From positions 1 through 64,000 of the forward strand of contig NZ_NNRM01000015.1 in the NCBI RefSeq assembly GCF_002252525.1: a DNA stretch of 64,000 nt, given 5' to 3'. Of the stretch, positions 7,227 through 15,415 are shown piece after piece (the stretch's first letter is position 1; each line of letters opens with the position of its first letter). The stretch is from Brucella pseudogrignonensis. Lineage in GTDB: Bacteria > Pseudomonadota > Alphaproteobacteria > Rhizobiales > Rhizobiaceae. The notes under the pieces were generated by a model. It was not told where the DNA came from and searched no databases. It saw nothing but the letters and a program-made list of their open reading frames with translations. Made by a program: the position numbers and the translations under genes.

Positions 7227-7892
7227 TCACGCCTTGGCCATATCGATCGTGACTGCACGCCACTGATCGGTGATGGAGGACCGCTCGTAAAAGCGCACAT
7301 ACTCCTTGGAACCGGTGATGCGCATTGCCTCGCGAATGGCCCGCATGGCTTCCTGCCAACGTGGATCGTCAATATCGAGCCGCAGCAGCATGAAGATTTC
7401 GGAGCGGTTGACCTTGCCTTCCTTGTCGGTGTTGAAAGCCCGCGTAATGACTGCGCGAATTTCCGGCCGACTATCAGCGGCCCATTCGGTCAGGCATTCA
7501 TCCAACAGGCGCTTGGCCACCTGCAGCTGCGGTCCGAAATCCACGAAATCGGCAATCTGTACAGTGACACGCTTCAGGCCGTCGAAACTCTGATAGGTGC
7601 GGTTGCCCTTGGGGCCACCCTTGGTGACGCCATATTCCTGCTGGAGAAGCGCATCAAACTCGCCAAGATCAGTCATGGTGTGACCGCGAAACCGGCTGAT
7701 TTGTTCCGAAAGGCTGGATGCGTATCGCATGACTTTGCGGACAACTTCATCTTCCAGCTTGTCTGCGGGCTTGATCGCTTCCACAGGGACGAGGTTTCCC
7801 TTGGCATCGGCCATGTATGGCTTGTCGCCAACCATGGTCACGCCCTGTTCGGAGTTTCCTGCGAAAGCAGCAGTGGCAATTACTTCGGTCAT
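7227..7892 (-). CDS. DUF3164 family protein (Mu-like early gene)
   Basis: A 221-residue protein of the DUF3164 family, common in the early operons of Mu-like phages. The N-terminal part includes the characteristic stretch YMADAKGNLVPVEAIKPADKLEDEVV, followed by a charged helical domain with RTYQSFDGLKRVTVQIAD in the middle. Function is unknown; it is usually near MuB and GemA. The start at 7892 is chosen because an AAGGA site lies just upstream and the longer frame has no phage-like sequence. Confidence 0.78.
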   Translation of the reverse strand: MTEVIATAAFAGNSEQGVTMVGDKPYMADAKGNLVPVEAIKPADKLEDEVVRKVMRYASSLSEQISRFRGHTMTDLGEFDALLQQEYGVTKGGPKGNRTYQSFDGLKRVTVQIADFVDFGPQLQVAKRLLDECLTEWAADSRPEIRAVITRAFNTDKEGKVNRSEIFMLLRLDIDDPRWQEAMRAIREAMRITGSKEYVRFYERSSITDQWRAVTIDMAKA

Positions 7893-7917
7893 TGTCGTTT
7901 CCTTGTGTTCTGGTGGC

Positions 7918-8217
7918 TCAGGCGCGGTCAGCGCGCAGGGTGAAATCGGGTTTGAAGAGGACGATGTTGGAATCGGGCCGGAAGAGTTCGTCCAGGAGGG
8001 CCTGCCGCGTCCTGTCATCGGAGCGGCCCATGCCATTCCAGCGATGTCGGCTGATTTCATGCTCGCGGTTCATTGCGAGCGCGGCGCAGCCGTAAAGAGT
8101 GGCGGTAACAGCACGAACATCAGCCGGAGTGAGGAACACACCCTGATTTTCGTAGCGGAGGAACTCACGACGCCATTCGAAAAGGGTGTCGCTCAGTTCG
8201 TAAAGATCGGCATCCAT
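7918..8217 (-). CDS. Unknown early phage protein
   Basis: A 99-residue protein starting at 8217, 2 bases after the stop of the upstream HTH gene. It is predominantly helical and acidic-basic mixed (LYELSDTLFEWRREFLRYENQG), with a C-terminal stretch ALLDELFRPDSNIVLFKPDF. No family is recognised. Spacing to the neighbours indicates co-transcription in the early operon. Confidence 0.55.
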   Translation of the reverse strand: MDADLYELSDTLFEWRREFLRYENQGVFLTPADVRAVTATLYGCAALAMNREHEISRHRWNGMGRSDDRTRQALLDELFRPDSNIVLFKPDFTLRADRA

Positions 8218-8219
8218 GG

Positions 8220-8603
8220 TTATGCTCCTTCCTTCAAAAGGCTGTGCGGGCATCCACTCCGGCATGCCTGAAACATGCGGATGCGATGGGCGTTGGTTGT
8301 TGCAAAAGGCTTGCGCTGCCAGATCACGCATGTGTTGCGTGGCAGATCGCCGAGGACCGGGCAGTCAACGGTCTCTGCCATCAAGGCCCCACGAACAGCT
8401 TGTTCAACCCGGCCGATATCGCCGTTCTGATAGCTGTTGGAGAGAACCTGACTGACGGCGGAAGCCGAATAACCGACCTTGCGAGAAATCGCAGACTGGC
8501 TTTCATGGTCACAGGCTTCCGCCAGAATGACGATCCAGTCCGGGATGACATGTCCCCAGGCAGCGCGCGCCTTGTCGATGTTGGAGAGCTTGGCGGCAAT
8601 CAT
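8220..8603 (-). CDS. Early phage protein with helix-turn-helix and C-terminal cysteines
   Basis: A 127-residue protein. Residues about 36-58 (SAISRKVGYSASAVSQVLSN) form a convincing helix-turn-helix. The C-terminal half has four cysteines (CPVLG, NTCVIW, QACRSGC) and nearby histidines that could bind a metal ion. It overlaps the upstream gene by 4 bases. It resembles transcription-regulator-like genes placed after MuB in Mu-like phages of alphaproteobacteria. A DNA-binding role is inferred from the motif only. Confidence 0.6.
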   Translation of the reverse strand: MIAAKLSNIDKARAAWGHVIPDWIVILAEACDHESQSAISRKVGYSASAVSQVLSNSYQNGDIGRVEQAVRGALMAETVDCPVLGDLPRNTCVIWQRKPFATTNAHRIRMFQACRSGCPHSLLKEGA

Positions 8604-9223
8604 GGTTGCACCTCTTCGGTGACAACCGGGCCGACAATCTCATGACGGTTCTGATCAAAGACGCCCTTGGCGCGCAGAATAATCGGCGGCAGCGGTCCCG
8701 TGTTCATGTCCGGCGAAAGCCGATAGATACCGAGATTGCCGGATTTTCCTTTCTGCATCTCAATCAGGTAGCCAGCCTTGGCCAGAAACTTGATGTAGGA
8801 TTTTGCGGCCTCGATACCGATGCGAGTTTCATCGGTCGAAGCCCAGATGGAAATATCCTGCGCGGTGAAACCTTGTGCACCTGCGCTCATGCGCATGTGG
8901 TTCCACATGGCCTTCTGTTTGCTGACGCCTTCGATCACGGTGCCGTCGCGACGTACCTTGGGTGTCATCGACTGGCGGATGGCGACCTTGTAGGTCGCAG
9001 CATCCCGGTCAGAAGCAACAGGCTCGATAAAGCCAGCCTTCACCAGACGCCGCATGAAATCGTTGATGTCCGATTGTGGCGCGTTTGAACGATTGAACAC
9101 GTCGCGAGCGGTAAAGGTGCGTTCGGCTACTGCGTAGTCCATCATGACCGTCCAATAGTGATCGAAGCCACGCTTGGGGCTTTTGCCTTTAACGGCGGTA
9201 ACCTTGAGAACGATGCCCATCAA
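8600..9223 (-). CDS. Unknown early protein with two winged-helix-like modules
   Basis: A 207-residue protein. Two stretches look like winged helices: about 22-80 (FTARDVFNRSNAPQSDINDF then RRLVKAGFIEPV) and about 105-165 (MWNHMRMSAGAQGFTAQDIS then YIKFLAKAGYLIE). The repeated phrase 'KAGFIEP / KAGYLIE' suggests an internal duplication. It sits between MuB and the HTH gene with 4-base overlaps on both sides. No family is named with confidence; DNA binding is likely. Confidence 0.55.
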   Translation of the reverse strand: MMGIVLKVTAVKGKSPKRGFDHYWTVMMDYAVAERTFTARDVFNRSNAPQSDINDFMRRLVKAGFIEPVASDRDAATYKVAIRQSMTPKVRRDGTVIEGVSKQKAMWNHMRMSAGAQGFTAQDISIWASTDETRIGIEAAKSYIKFLAKAGYLIEMQKGKSGNLGIYRLSPDMNTGPLPPIILRAKGVFDQNRHEIVGPVVTEEVQP

Positions 9224-9984
9224 GCAGCCCTCCGGTTGCGGGAGGGAACGGCGCCGGTGCAGAAATAACCCGCACCATGCTCCTGATATTGCGCAAGGCT
9301 GATTTCCTTCAGGCCGAGTTCGTCGGCGGTGTTGGCGATGGAATGGAGGGTATTGCAGATGCGACGGACGCGGCCGTCACCTTCCATGCGCGCCTGATCG
9401 AGAAGATCATCCCTGACATCGATGTGACGGCAGAACGTCCGGGCAAGTGTGCGCGTGTCGTCCAGATCGCAAGGCTGCGCATACCCCCATTCAAGCACGA
9501 GATCGCGGAACCGATCGACACGCTCCAGCTTTTTCGGAAACAGCTCTTCACCGATCAGCAGCACCGGAACGTTGCTTTTCTTGGCGATCATGCGCACCAG
9601 TTCGATCATGTTCCGATCGACCAGCTTGTCGGATTCATCAATGATGAGCGGACGCTTCGGATCGCGCGCCAGAATGCCTATGATGTCGTCTTCCAGATCG
9701 GAAAGCGTACCCCGTGCATCTGGATGGCCAAGCTCCGACAAGATCGCGGTGAGCAGCTTCTTTTTAGTCCAGGTGTCGGAAACCTCGACATAGGCCGCAG
9801 CCGTCTTGTTCATGGCATAGAGCGCGGCGACGCTCTTGCCATAGCCGGAGAACCCGGCGAAGACGCCGAGGTTGGGCTGCAACGGATGACGATTTTGCAG
9901 CGAGCGGACCAGAGTGAGGCATGCCGCCACATTCTTGATCGGCGCTGTATCGCCTCCATTGACAAATTGTTCGCTACCAGTCAT
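9220..9984 (-). CDS. MuB-like transposition ATPase
   Basis: A 254-residue AAA ATPase. Walker A is GFSGYGKS at 44-51 and Walker B is PLIIDESDK at 112-120, followed by a sensor-like region (VPVLLIGEE, about 139-147). In Mu, MuB coats target DNA, recruits MuA and provides target immunity. It lies directly downstream of the transposase with a 60-base gap that holds a hairpin. The short N-terminus, compared with Mu MuB, lacks the separate HTH domain seen in the longer form. Confidence 0.87.
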   Translation of the reverse strand: MTGSEQFVNGGDTAPIKNVAACLTLVRSLQNRHPLQPNLGVFAGFSGYGKSVAALYAMNKTAAAYVEVSDTWTKKKLLTAILSELGHPDARGTLSDLEDDIIGILARDPKRPLIIDESDKLVDRNMIELVRMIAKKSNVPVLLIGEELFPKKLERVDRFRDLVLEWGYAQPCDLDDTRTLARTFCRHIDVRDDLLDQARMEGDGRVRRICNTLHSIANTADELGLKEISLAQYQEHGAGYFCTGAVPSRNRRAA

Positions 9985-10017
9985 TTTTTAACCTCGTCAT
10001 TTGGGAAGTGCTTCTTG

Positions 10018-10046
10018 AAACCCCGCGCCAACGGGGTTTTATTTTT
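10018..10046 (+). terminator. Hairpin with T-tract between transposase and MuB genes
   Basis: AAACCCCG at 10018-10025 pairs with CGGGGTTT at 10032-10039 around a 6-base loop, and TTTTATTTTT runs to 10046. As written, the T-tract follows the stem on the + strand, so it would terminate a rightward transcript. The genes here are read leftward, where the same stem lacks a T-tract and could only pause or attenuate. It is inside the MuA-MuB gap and touches the MuA stop codon. Confidence 0.55.
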
Positions 10047-12309
10047 AGCGAGCGATCTTCAGCGCTTGCTCCAGTCCAAAATCCTTTGCTGTGTCCTTGA
10101 TGGTTCGGTATGCCGCCGTGGCCTGAAAGCGGACGAGCTGCGCAGCAGTGTCTGCATCCAGTTCGACGCCAGCGGCGATCTTGGTTTCAAGGTCCATCGC
10201 CCATTTGAAGCGGCGCGCATTGGCGCTTAGACCCGCATCGGGATCGAGATGGACAACCGTCGATGACTTCCGATCCTCGGCCTCGCGCTTGATCGCTTCA
10301 TGCAACTCTGCCGCCTTTTCGTTGAGCGGCTTGGGCTGGATACCTGCCTGCGGAAGTGTGGCGGCATCGATGGCGGCGGCAATGGCTGGTGTCGAATGCT
10401 GCTCTTCGCGCTTCGGCAACTGGATGACGTTGGCGGTCTGGCCAGCTTTTTCAGCTGCTTTGCGCTTGGCAAGGCGAAGGGTGCGTTCGATACCGGATGG
10501 ACCCTTTTTCAGTTCCCGGATATCGGCCTTGATCTCGCGTTCGCGTTGACGAACGATATCGGCGGCAATGTCCTTCTGCGCCTTCACGTATTCCTGCGGA
10601 TTGACGCCTGCCAGCTCTGGGCAGATCGCCACGTCGAGGAACTCACCGCCTTCAGCGGAGAATACATACATCTTGCCCATATCGAGCGGATCGCGGCGGC
10701 AGAACACTTCCGTACCAACCATGATCGTGCCGGAAACGTAATGCAGGCCGTTGTCCTTGATGCCCTGTTTGGTCATCTTGCGCAGGCCGTTCTTACCGGC
10801 AACCGGCATCAGCAGTGTATCAAGCGCGCGTTCGTCGATGCGACGGATCGGCGTTGTGGAAGCCTGGGCGACTTCGTTCGGTGTCCGCCCCTTCAGGCCG
10901 CTATGGGCGCTTTCGTGGTAAACGAACTCCAGCCAGTCATCGATATGCCGCTGGAGCTGCGCGGCCGTAAGCGATACTTCGAACAGTTCATGTTCATCTG
11001 CGCCGAGGCGCTGTGCGAAGCTTTTCCGGCCTTCGATTGCCTTACGATCGGCAACAGAGTGCCCGATATAACCCGGCAGCTGCGGGCAGACATTATGCTG
11101 GAACGTCTTGATTACGCGCTCGACATGGCCTTTCTGCTCCGGGCTGTATGCGTCCGAAATGTCGGCGGTGATATCGAGATTGCTGAACAGGCGCTTGGTG
11201 GCGATGGCTACGAAATCGGAGCCATTGTCCGTCTTGATAACGGTGGCGGCCCCCATCTGCAGAATGGCCTTGCGGATAAGCAACGCAACAGCTGATGCGC
11301 GCGGCGTCTTCGAAAGGGTGATGACCAAGCGGCGGGTTGCAATGTCGATGCAGGCATACATCGAATAGCGCCCATCCACGCACAGGGCATCAACGGGCGA
11401 TGCGTCGATCATCCAGAGCGCGTTAGGCTCATCAACATGGCGATAGGTGCCCGTGCCGGACAGCTTCATGGTGGAGCGGAACTTGTCGGGGTCTGTGATC
11501 TTGGTCAGGACCAGCTTTTCCGCTGCCTTCAGGTTTGCAATAAAATGCTGGAAGGTACGAACTGGCGGCAAAGGCTTAACCTCGCCGTTGCGGTCGGTTA
11601 GCTTGGGTCCGAAATGGTCCTCGCAATATCCACGGATGATATCGGCGGACAGGTGCGGATTGGACGCAAGCCACGCGAGTATGAATGCCCGAACCTCGCC
11701 ATTATTGGCGGTCTCAAGCAAACCTTTGCCCTTGCGGGCCTCAGAACGATCAACGGCAAGAGCATCTTTCGCGCCTTTTGCCTTGACTGACCGCCAGCGG
11801 AAGACCGAACGCTGTGAAATACTCGGCAAAAGTTCCTTAACCCATGGGTCCACCTGGATCATGCCAACATTGTAGCGGTCGCAGAAAATGAACATTGAGC
11901 CTTGCACGCTCAGTGAAAGACCCTTTGAGAACAATTCAAAGGCGGCGACGACAGCAAGACGAGCATCTCGCTCACGCTGTGCGCGGTCCGTCAAAGAAGC
12001 TGTAAGCTCGCTGGCTTGTTGCCGCGGCAAAGTCGATTTTTCGACCCTCCCCGTAACCATGTAGCGCTGGACGTAAGTGATCTGCGCAAGTGTGGGAAAT
12101 AGCAGGTAATGGTACTCGTATGCCTTCGTACCTGCACGTTTACGGTACCAAATTGGGCTATCTTCCCAATTCTGCCGATGTGCCATTTTTGCCACCCCAA
12201 CTTCGGTTGAAGGAAGGCCTGGCAATGCTTCTTCAGCGATCTCACGAGCCGTCAGCCACTCTTTCAAGCAACCGGTGTCCGAAACGATTGGGCGTGATAG
12301 CTCGTTCAT
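10045..12309 (-). CDS. MuA-like DDE transposase
   Basis: A 754-residue transposase, slightly longer than Mu MuA (663). The N-terminus (about 15-75) is the Mu-type DNA-binding HTH (WLTAREIAEEALPGLPSTEVGVAK ... YRKR). The catalytic rve core runs from about 290 to 420 with Asp302 (WMIDASP), Asp361 (IKTDNGSD) and Glu397 (GHVERVIKTF). A Mu-specific C-terminal barrel follows (about 480-570), then a long charged tail, the likely MuB-contacting region. The start ATG overlaps the previous gene (ATGA). All catalytic residues are intact, so it should be active for replicative transposition. Confidence 0.95.
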   Translation of the reverse strand: MNELSRPIVSDTGCLKEWLTAREIAEEALPGLPSTEVGVAKMAHRQNWEDSPIWYRKRAGTKAYEYHYLLFPTLAQITYVQRYMVTGRVEKSTLPRQQASELTASLTDRAQRERDARLAVVAAFELFSKGLSLSVQGSMFIFCDRYNVGMIQVDPWVKELLPSISQRSVFRWRSVKAKGAKDALAVDRSEARKGKGLLETANNGEVRAFILAWLASNPHLSADIIRGYCEDHFGPKLTDRNGEVKPLPPVRTFQHFIANLKAAEKLVLTKITDPDKFRSTMKLSGTGTYRHVDEPNALWMIDASPVDALCVDGRYSMYACIDIATRRLVITLSKTPRASAVALLIRKAILQMGAATVIKTDNGSDFVAIATKRLFSNLDITADISDAYSPEQKGHVERVIKTFQHNVCPQLPGYIGHSVADRKAIEGRKSFAQRLGADEHELFEVSLTAAQLQRHIDDWLEFVYHESAHSGLKGRTPNEVAQASTTPIRRIDERALDTLLMPVAGKNGLRKMTKQGIKDNGLHYVSGTIMVGTEVFCRRDPLDMGKMYVFSAEGGEFLDVAICPELAGVNPQEYVKAQKDIAADIVRQREREIKADIRELKKGPSGIERTLRLAKRKAAEKAGQTANVIQLPKREEQHSTPAIAAAIDAATLPQAGIQPKPLNEKAAELHEAIKREAEDRKSSTVVHLDPDAGLSANARRFKWAMDLETKIAAGVELDADTAAQLVRFQATAAYRTIKDTAKDFGLEQALKIAR

Positions 12310-12773
12310 CGACGTGCCTTCTTTCGCTGCGCAGACAACATCTGCCGTCGCGCTTGTAATTCTTCGATGTGATCTTCGAGAAGCTTGTCTTCGATCAGAT
12401 CAGCGTATTCATTTTCGATAACCGTCAGGCCGAACATGCCGGGGACAAAGCCGAGCAGTTCCTTGGCGCCGGTTGCGTGAACAAGGGCGATGAAGGCATC
12501 GAGCGGAATGCGGTGTTCCTCGCTTGCTTCCGATGCCCATTTGTCGAGCATGGCAGCAGAGATTGATCGCTTGAGGTACTTGGACATACTCGCGGCAATC
12601 TCGCTGCGGCCTGTATTGTCGTCCCGCGCATCTCGAAGAGCGCGTGAAACGAGCCGTGCGATCTGATTGTCAAGAGAGCCGCGACCGGTCACGCCTTCTT
12701 CATAGCGAATCGCCACTTGTGGTGGCGTCCACTCGAATAGGTCTTTCGTGAGAGCATCGCGGCGCTTGTTCAT
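12306..12773 (-). CDS. Unknown early phage protein upstream of the transposase
   Basis: A 155-residue protein overlapping MuA by 4 bases and the ParB-like gene by one base. The centre (about 55-115: EIAASMSKYLKRSISAAMLDKWASEASE...IPLDAFIALVHATG) resembles the DNA-binding layout of phage CII-like regulators, and the C-terminus is a charged helix ending in basic residues. It is a common companion of MuA in Mu-like phages of alphaproteobacteria, but its role is not known. Confidence 0.58.
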   Translation of the reverse strand: MNKRRDALTKDLFEWTPPQVAIRYEEGVTGRGSLDNQIARLVSRALRDARDDNTGRSEIAASMSKYLKRSISAAMLDKWASEASEEHRIPLDAFIALVHATGAKELLGFVPGMFGLTVIENEYADLIEDKLLEDHIEELQARRQMLSAQRKKARR

Positions 12774-13624
12774 CAGTTTGCGACCCTGCGCTCAGCGAAC
12801 CAACGAAGGATTGCAGCTTCATTCAGCTTGAAAAATGCATCTTGCTCGGCTGGTTTGAGCCGCGCGAAACTGTCGGATATCTTTTCCCAACGCGCTTGTT
12901 CGTTGACTGGTGGAATACCGTCCAGAATGGCTACCGCATCTGGAACGGTCTGCGCTTTTCCATCAAGTATGATCTCGATAATCTTGGAAGCGCGCTCATA
13001 TGGTTCTGCAGCGATTGCCAGCAAGGCCTGCTGATTGTTCGCCAGAGACTGATGCAAGGTGATACGTTCGCGCAAGTCGGCAGATATGCTGGCGATTTTT
13101 GTTGCACGAAAAACTTCACGACTGTTGATGTTAAGGAAGCGCTGCGCAGCATCTGAAAAGCTCAATGCAAATTCATTGCTGACATCGATAATTTCGGCGT
13201 CGGCGGGATTGACTGACAAGTTGTCACTTAATTCGGATTTGGTTTTTCGGCCCCGCTTTACAGGATGCGCCGTGCGCCAGATTGTGCACCAGTCAGCGAC
13301 ATCAACGCTGCGTTCCAGTGCTGTCAGGCTATGGCGGTAGAAGTTTTCAGCAATGCCTACAAGGCGTGTTTCGGCTTCGTCCTTGAACTCATCAGGTTCG
13401 CGAATGATGACCATAACATCGCGAGCGAGCAGCTTGCAGGCAGCAAGACGCTTTGCACCGAACACAAGCTGGAAGCGATCAGTCTGCGTGGCGATAACTT
13501 CGATCGGTTGACGTTGACCGATCCGAAGAATGCTGTCCGCGATTGCACGAGCAGCGTCATCAGGCACGCTCTTATAATCGGCAGATACATCGATGAGCGC
13601 GGAAGGAATAATGTCGTGTTTCAT
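12773..13624 (-). CDS. ParB N-terminal domain protein of the early operon
   Basis: A 283-residue protein. Residues about 5-95 form a ParB/Sulfiredoxin-like domain with LRIGQRQPIEVIA, then LVFGAKRLAACKLLA, which corresponds to the GxRR-type CTP/nucleotide-binding box (here GAKRL), and AENFYRHSLTALE following. The C-terminal part is helical. Such proteins occur between Ner and MuA in alphaproteobacterial Mu-like phages. A partition role makes little sense for an integrated transposable phage, so regulation or DNA bridging is more likely. Confidence 0.75.
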   Translation of the reverse strand: MKHDIIPSALIDVSADYKSVPDDAARAIADSILRIGQRQPIEVIATQTDRFQLVFGAKRLAACKLLARDVMVIIREPDEFKDEAETRLVGIAENFYRHSLTALERSVDVADWCTIWRTAHPVKRGRKTKSELSDNLSVNPADAEIIDVSNEFALSFSDAAQRFLNINSREVFRATKIASISADLRERITLHQSLANNQQALLAIAAEPYERASKIIEIILDGKAQTVPDAVAILDGIPPVNEQARWEKISDSFARLKPAEQDAFFKLNEAAILRWFAERRVAN

Positions 13625-13673
13625 GTTGGTCTCAATGATTTGTCAGGGAAAAGCAAAATGGCTGACGGAATCC

Positions 13674-13976
13674 CTAGGCGGCTGACTGTGTACCGTCAGC
13701 GCGCGGGTGACTTTTTGCCCTTCCGTTGCAACTCTTGTTGCTGGTAGTGTGCAACTCGTCGTGACGGCCGCGTGTGTAGCTGTCAGGGAAGAGTTCGCGG
13801 AAAGGAACCTGAAGTGCAGTGGCAATTGCTTCCGCACCGGGACGGCTCGCACCGATCATGCCAGCGCGGCAAGCGCTGGCGTAGAGACCGGCATCGCGGG
13901 CAATGCCTGTCAGGGTCATTCCTCGGCGTCTGATTTCCGCGAGGATTTCGTGGCGGTCCCACTTCTTGGTGGTCAT
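13674..13976 (-). CDS. ner: Ner-like DNA-binding regulator
   Basis: A 100-residue protein whose first 68 residues match Ner/Nlp: KWDRHEILAEIRRRGMTLTGIARDAGL as the helix-turn-helix and GAEAIATALQVPFRELFPDSY as the following helices. In Mu, Ner represses both the early and repressor promoters at the switch to lytic growth. It is the first gene read leftward from the operator region. The C-terminal 30 residues are a low-complexity polar tail longer than in Mu Ner (75 residues). Confidence 0.87.
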   Translation of the reverse strand: MTTKKWDRHEILAEIRRRGMTLTGIARDAGLYASACRAGMIGASRPGAEAIATALQVPFRELFPDSYTRGRHDELHTTSNKSCNGRAKSHPRADGTQSAA

Positions 13977-14167
13977 GACAACTCCTTTGGTCGGTTGCCC
14001 TGGCAGGGGCGGTCGGCTGCAACGTGTTCAAACAAGAGCCACCACTAATGTTGCATTATATCGCTAATTTATCAAGCCATATGTCGCGAATTATGAGTTT
14101 GGTTTCCTGAATTAGCGAAATCGCGCCGAAATGGAGGCATATTGTTGATTTTATTGGTTTATTTGCG
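13977..14167. promoter_or_regulatory. Early operator and divergent promoter region
   Basis: An AT-rich 191-base region between ner (leftward) and the c repressor (rightward). It holds three copies of a 9-base motif: TCGCTAATT at 14061-14069, TCGCGAATT at 14084-14092 and the inverted form AATTAGCGA at 14110-14118. These are likely repressor and/or Ner binding sites controlling the lysis-lysogeny switch. Spacings between starts are 23 and 26 bases. Which protein binds which site cannot be told from sequence. Confidence 0.6.
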
Positions 14168-14884
14168 ATGCTTGCGAAGAAAACGGATACTAAACAAAGT
14201 TTGGATCAGCATGATATTGCCGATCTGTCGATTTCTGAGCGCCTGAGGGAGCTGGTGCCAGACCGCCAAGTTTCCGAATCGGCACGACGTTGCGGTATTG
14301 CTCAGCGGACGTTCGCTTCTTATTTGCAAGGCACGATGCCGACTGTTCCGAAATTGGTTCAGCTGGCCGAAGGGCTGGGGGTAAATCTCGCTTGGTTGGC
14401 AACAGGCGTCGAACCAAAATTCCCGCCTGATAAAGCATTCATTCAGCCTTTCAGCGACCAAGAGGCACCGGGCTTTACGCTTGTTCCGCGTCTCGATGTT
14501 GAAGCATCGGCGGGACCAGGCGCGCTTGCGCACAACGAGCAAGCCATTGATTATCTTGCATTCCAAGAGAGTTGGCTGAGGGCACGGAAAATCAATCCAT
14601 CATACGCGCGGGTGCTGACAGCCAAGGGTGACTCGATGGAGCCGACTATCCGCAACGGAGACGTCTTGCTTGTCGATACATCAATCAACCATATTCTGGA
14701 CAACACGATCTATGTCATCGTATATGGCGATATATTGCTAGTGAAACGCGTGCACAGTCGATTGAACGGTACGGTTCAACTGATTAGCGATAATCCGCTA
14801 TATCCACCTGAAGAGGTCACCGCTGGCGAGATAGAGCAATTGCATGTTGCTGGTCGTGTAATGTGGTTCGGGCGGTCGATTTAA
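14168..14884 (+). CDS. c repressor: HTH plus S24 (LexA-like) peptidase domain
   Basis: A 238-residue phage repressor. The N-terminal HTH (about 23-65: ISERLRELVPDRQVSESARRCGIAQRTFASYL) is followed by the S24 domain with the catalytic pair Ser156 (KGDSMEP) and Lys193 (LLVKRV). This predicts RecA-stimulated self-cleavage, so the prophage should respond to DNA damage, unlike Mu itself, whose repressor lacks this domain. The ATG has no good ribosome-binding site nearby; GGAGG at 14133 is about 30 bases away. It diverges from ner across the operator region. Confidence 0.9.
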   Translation: MLAKKTDTKQSLDQHDIADLSISERLRELVPDRQVSESARRCGIAQRTFASYLQGTMPTVPKLVQLAEGLGVNLAWLATGVEPKFPPDKAFIQPFSDQEAPGFTLVPRLDVEASAGPGALAHNEQAIDYLAFQESWLRARKINPSYARVLTAKGDSMEPTIRNGDVLLVDTSINHILDNTIYVIVYGDILLVKRVHSRLNGTVQLISDNPLYPPEEVTAGEIEQLHVAGRVMWFGRSI

Positions 14885-15068
14885 ATTTGATGCCAAAGAG
14901 TCGCCCTGCCATTTGATCTTGCGCCGCCGATTTACATAATGGCTTCTAATCGCGCTTCTTCAAATCTCGCAAGCCTCTGTTTTAATTGAGACTATCCCGC
15001 GAGGTACCGCAGAATCCCATATAATCCCGCAGTATACCTATCACTGCCATATGATATTGCGGGTTACA
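14885..15068. repeat. Prophage left end with CCCGC-type transposase-binding repeats
   Basis: Noncoding DNA between the repressor and the end of the prophage. The last 75 bases hold repeated sequences of the type ATCCCGC: TATCCCGCG near 14994, AATCCCATA near 15013, AATCCCGCA near 15024, and the inverted copy ATTGCGGGTTACA up to 15068. In Mu, three MuA sites sit within about 180 bases of the left end; these repeats fit that role. The terminal dinucleotide pairs TG/CA as required. A 5-base target duplication should be found at the other end, outside the window. Confidence 0.55.
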
Positions 15069-15415
15069 CAAATCCAAACTCGCCGAAGCTCTACGGTACT
15101 CGATCAAGCGTCGTGACGTCTTCGAACGCTTTCTGACCGACGGCCGTGTCGAGCTCGACTCCAACATCGTCGAGCGAGCGATCAGACCTCAGGCGATCAC
15201 AAGAAAAAATAGTCTCTTCGCCGGCAGCGACGGCGGCGGCAAGACATGGGCGACAATCGCGACACTTTTGCAGACGGCAAAAATGAATTCTGTCGATCCC
15301 CAGGCCTGGCTCACGCAGACGCTCGAGCGCCTTGCAAACGGCTGGCCTAGCAGCGAAATCCATACCCTTATGCCGTGGAGCTACAAGGCCTGAACGGCCT
15401 CAGCTTGCCGCTTAC
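15069..15415 (+). mobile_element. IS66-family element remnant (right end with terminal repeat)
   Basis: The right-hand 347 bases of an IS66-type element. The outer end reads GTAAGCGGCAAGCTGAGGC on the reverse strand (15397-15415), the typical IS66 inverted repeat. Eight bases after it (15416-15423) would be one copy of its target duplication. The left part is displaced by the prophage, which interrupted the element. The sequence outside the prophage's other end should contain the rest. Confidence 0.85.
15070..15393 (+). pseudogene. IS66 transposase (TnpC) C-terminal fragment
   Basis: The open frame encodes KSKLAEALRYSIKRRD, then FLTDGRVELDSNIVERAIRP, the conserved end of the IS66 transposase catalytic domain including the motif N-x2-VERAIRP, then SLFAGSDGGGKTWA and the IS66 C-terminal tail ending at the TGA at 15391. 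There is no start: the 5' part was separated by prophage insertion. The frame is otherwise undamaged, so the insertion of the prophage seems to be what inactivated it. Confidence 0.88.

Larger units (their letters stand above)
1..15068 (-). mobile_element. Mu-like transposable prophage (early, lysis and packaging part; left end at the right)
   Basis: Gene order from right to left follows phage Mu: c repressor and Ner diverging from an operator region, then MuA transposase, MuB ATPase, GemA, a Mor activator, lysis genes, and gp25/26/27/28-like genes. The prophage is reversed in the window, and the structural genes and right end lie outside it. The left end is placed at about 15068, where Mu-style TG...CA termini fit: read outward-in on the minus strand it begins TGTAACCC, and IS66 coding sequence resumes directly after it. 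One repeated base makes 15070 equally possible. No broken essential early gene was seen, so the prophage may be active, but the unseen half decides that. Confidence 0.93.

Noticed and set aside
9277-10230. 317-codon open frame on +
   Set aside because: Antisense to MuB and crosses the MuA-MuB gap and hairpin; no start signal.
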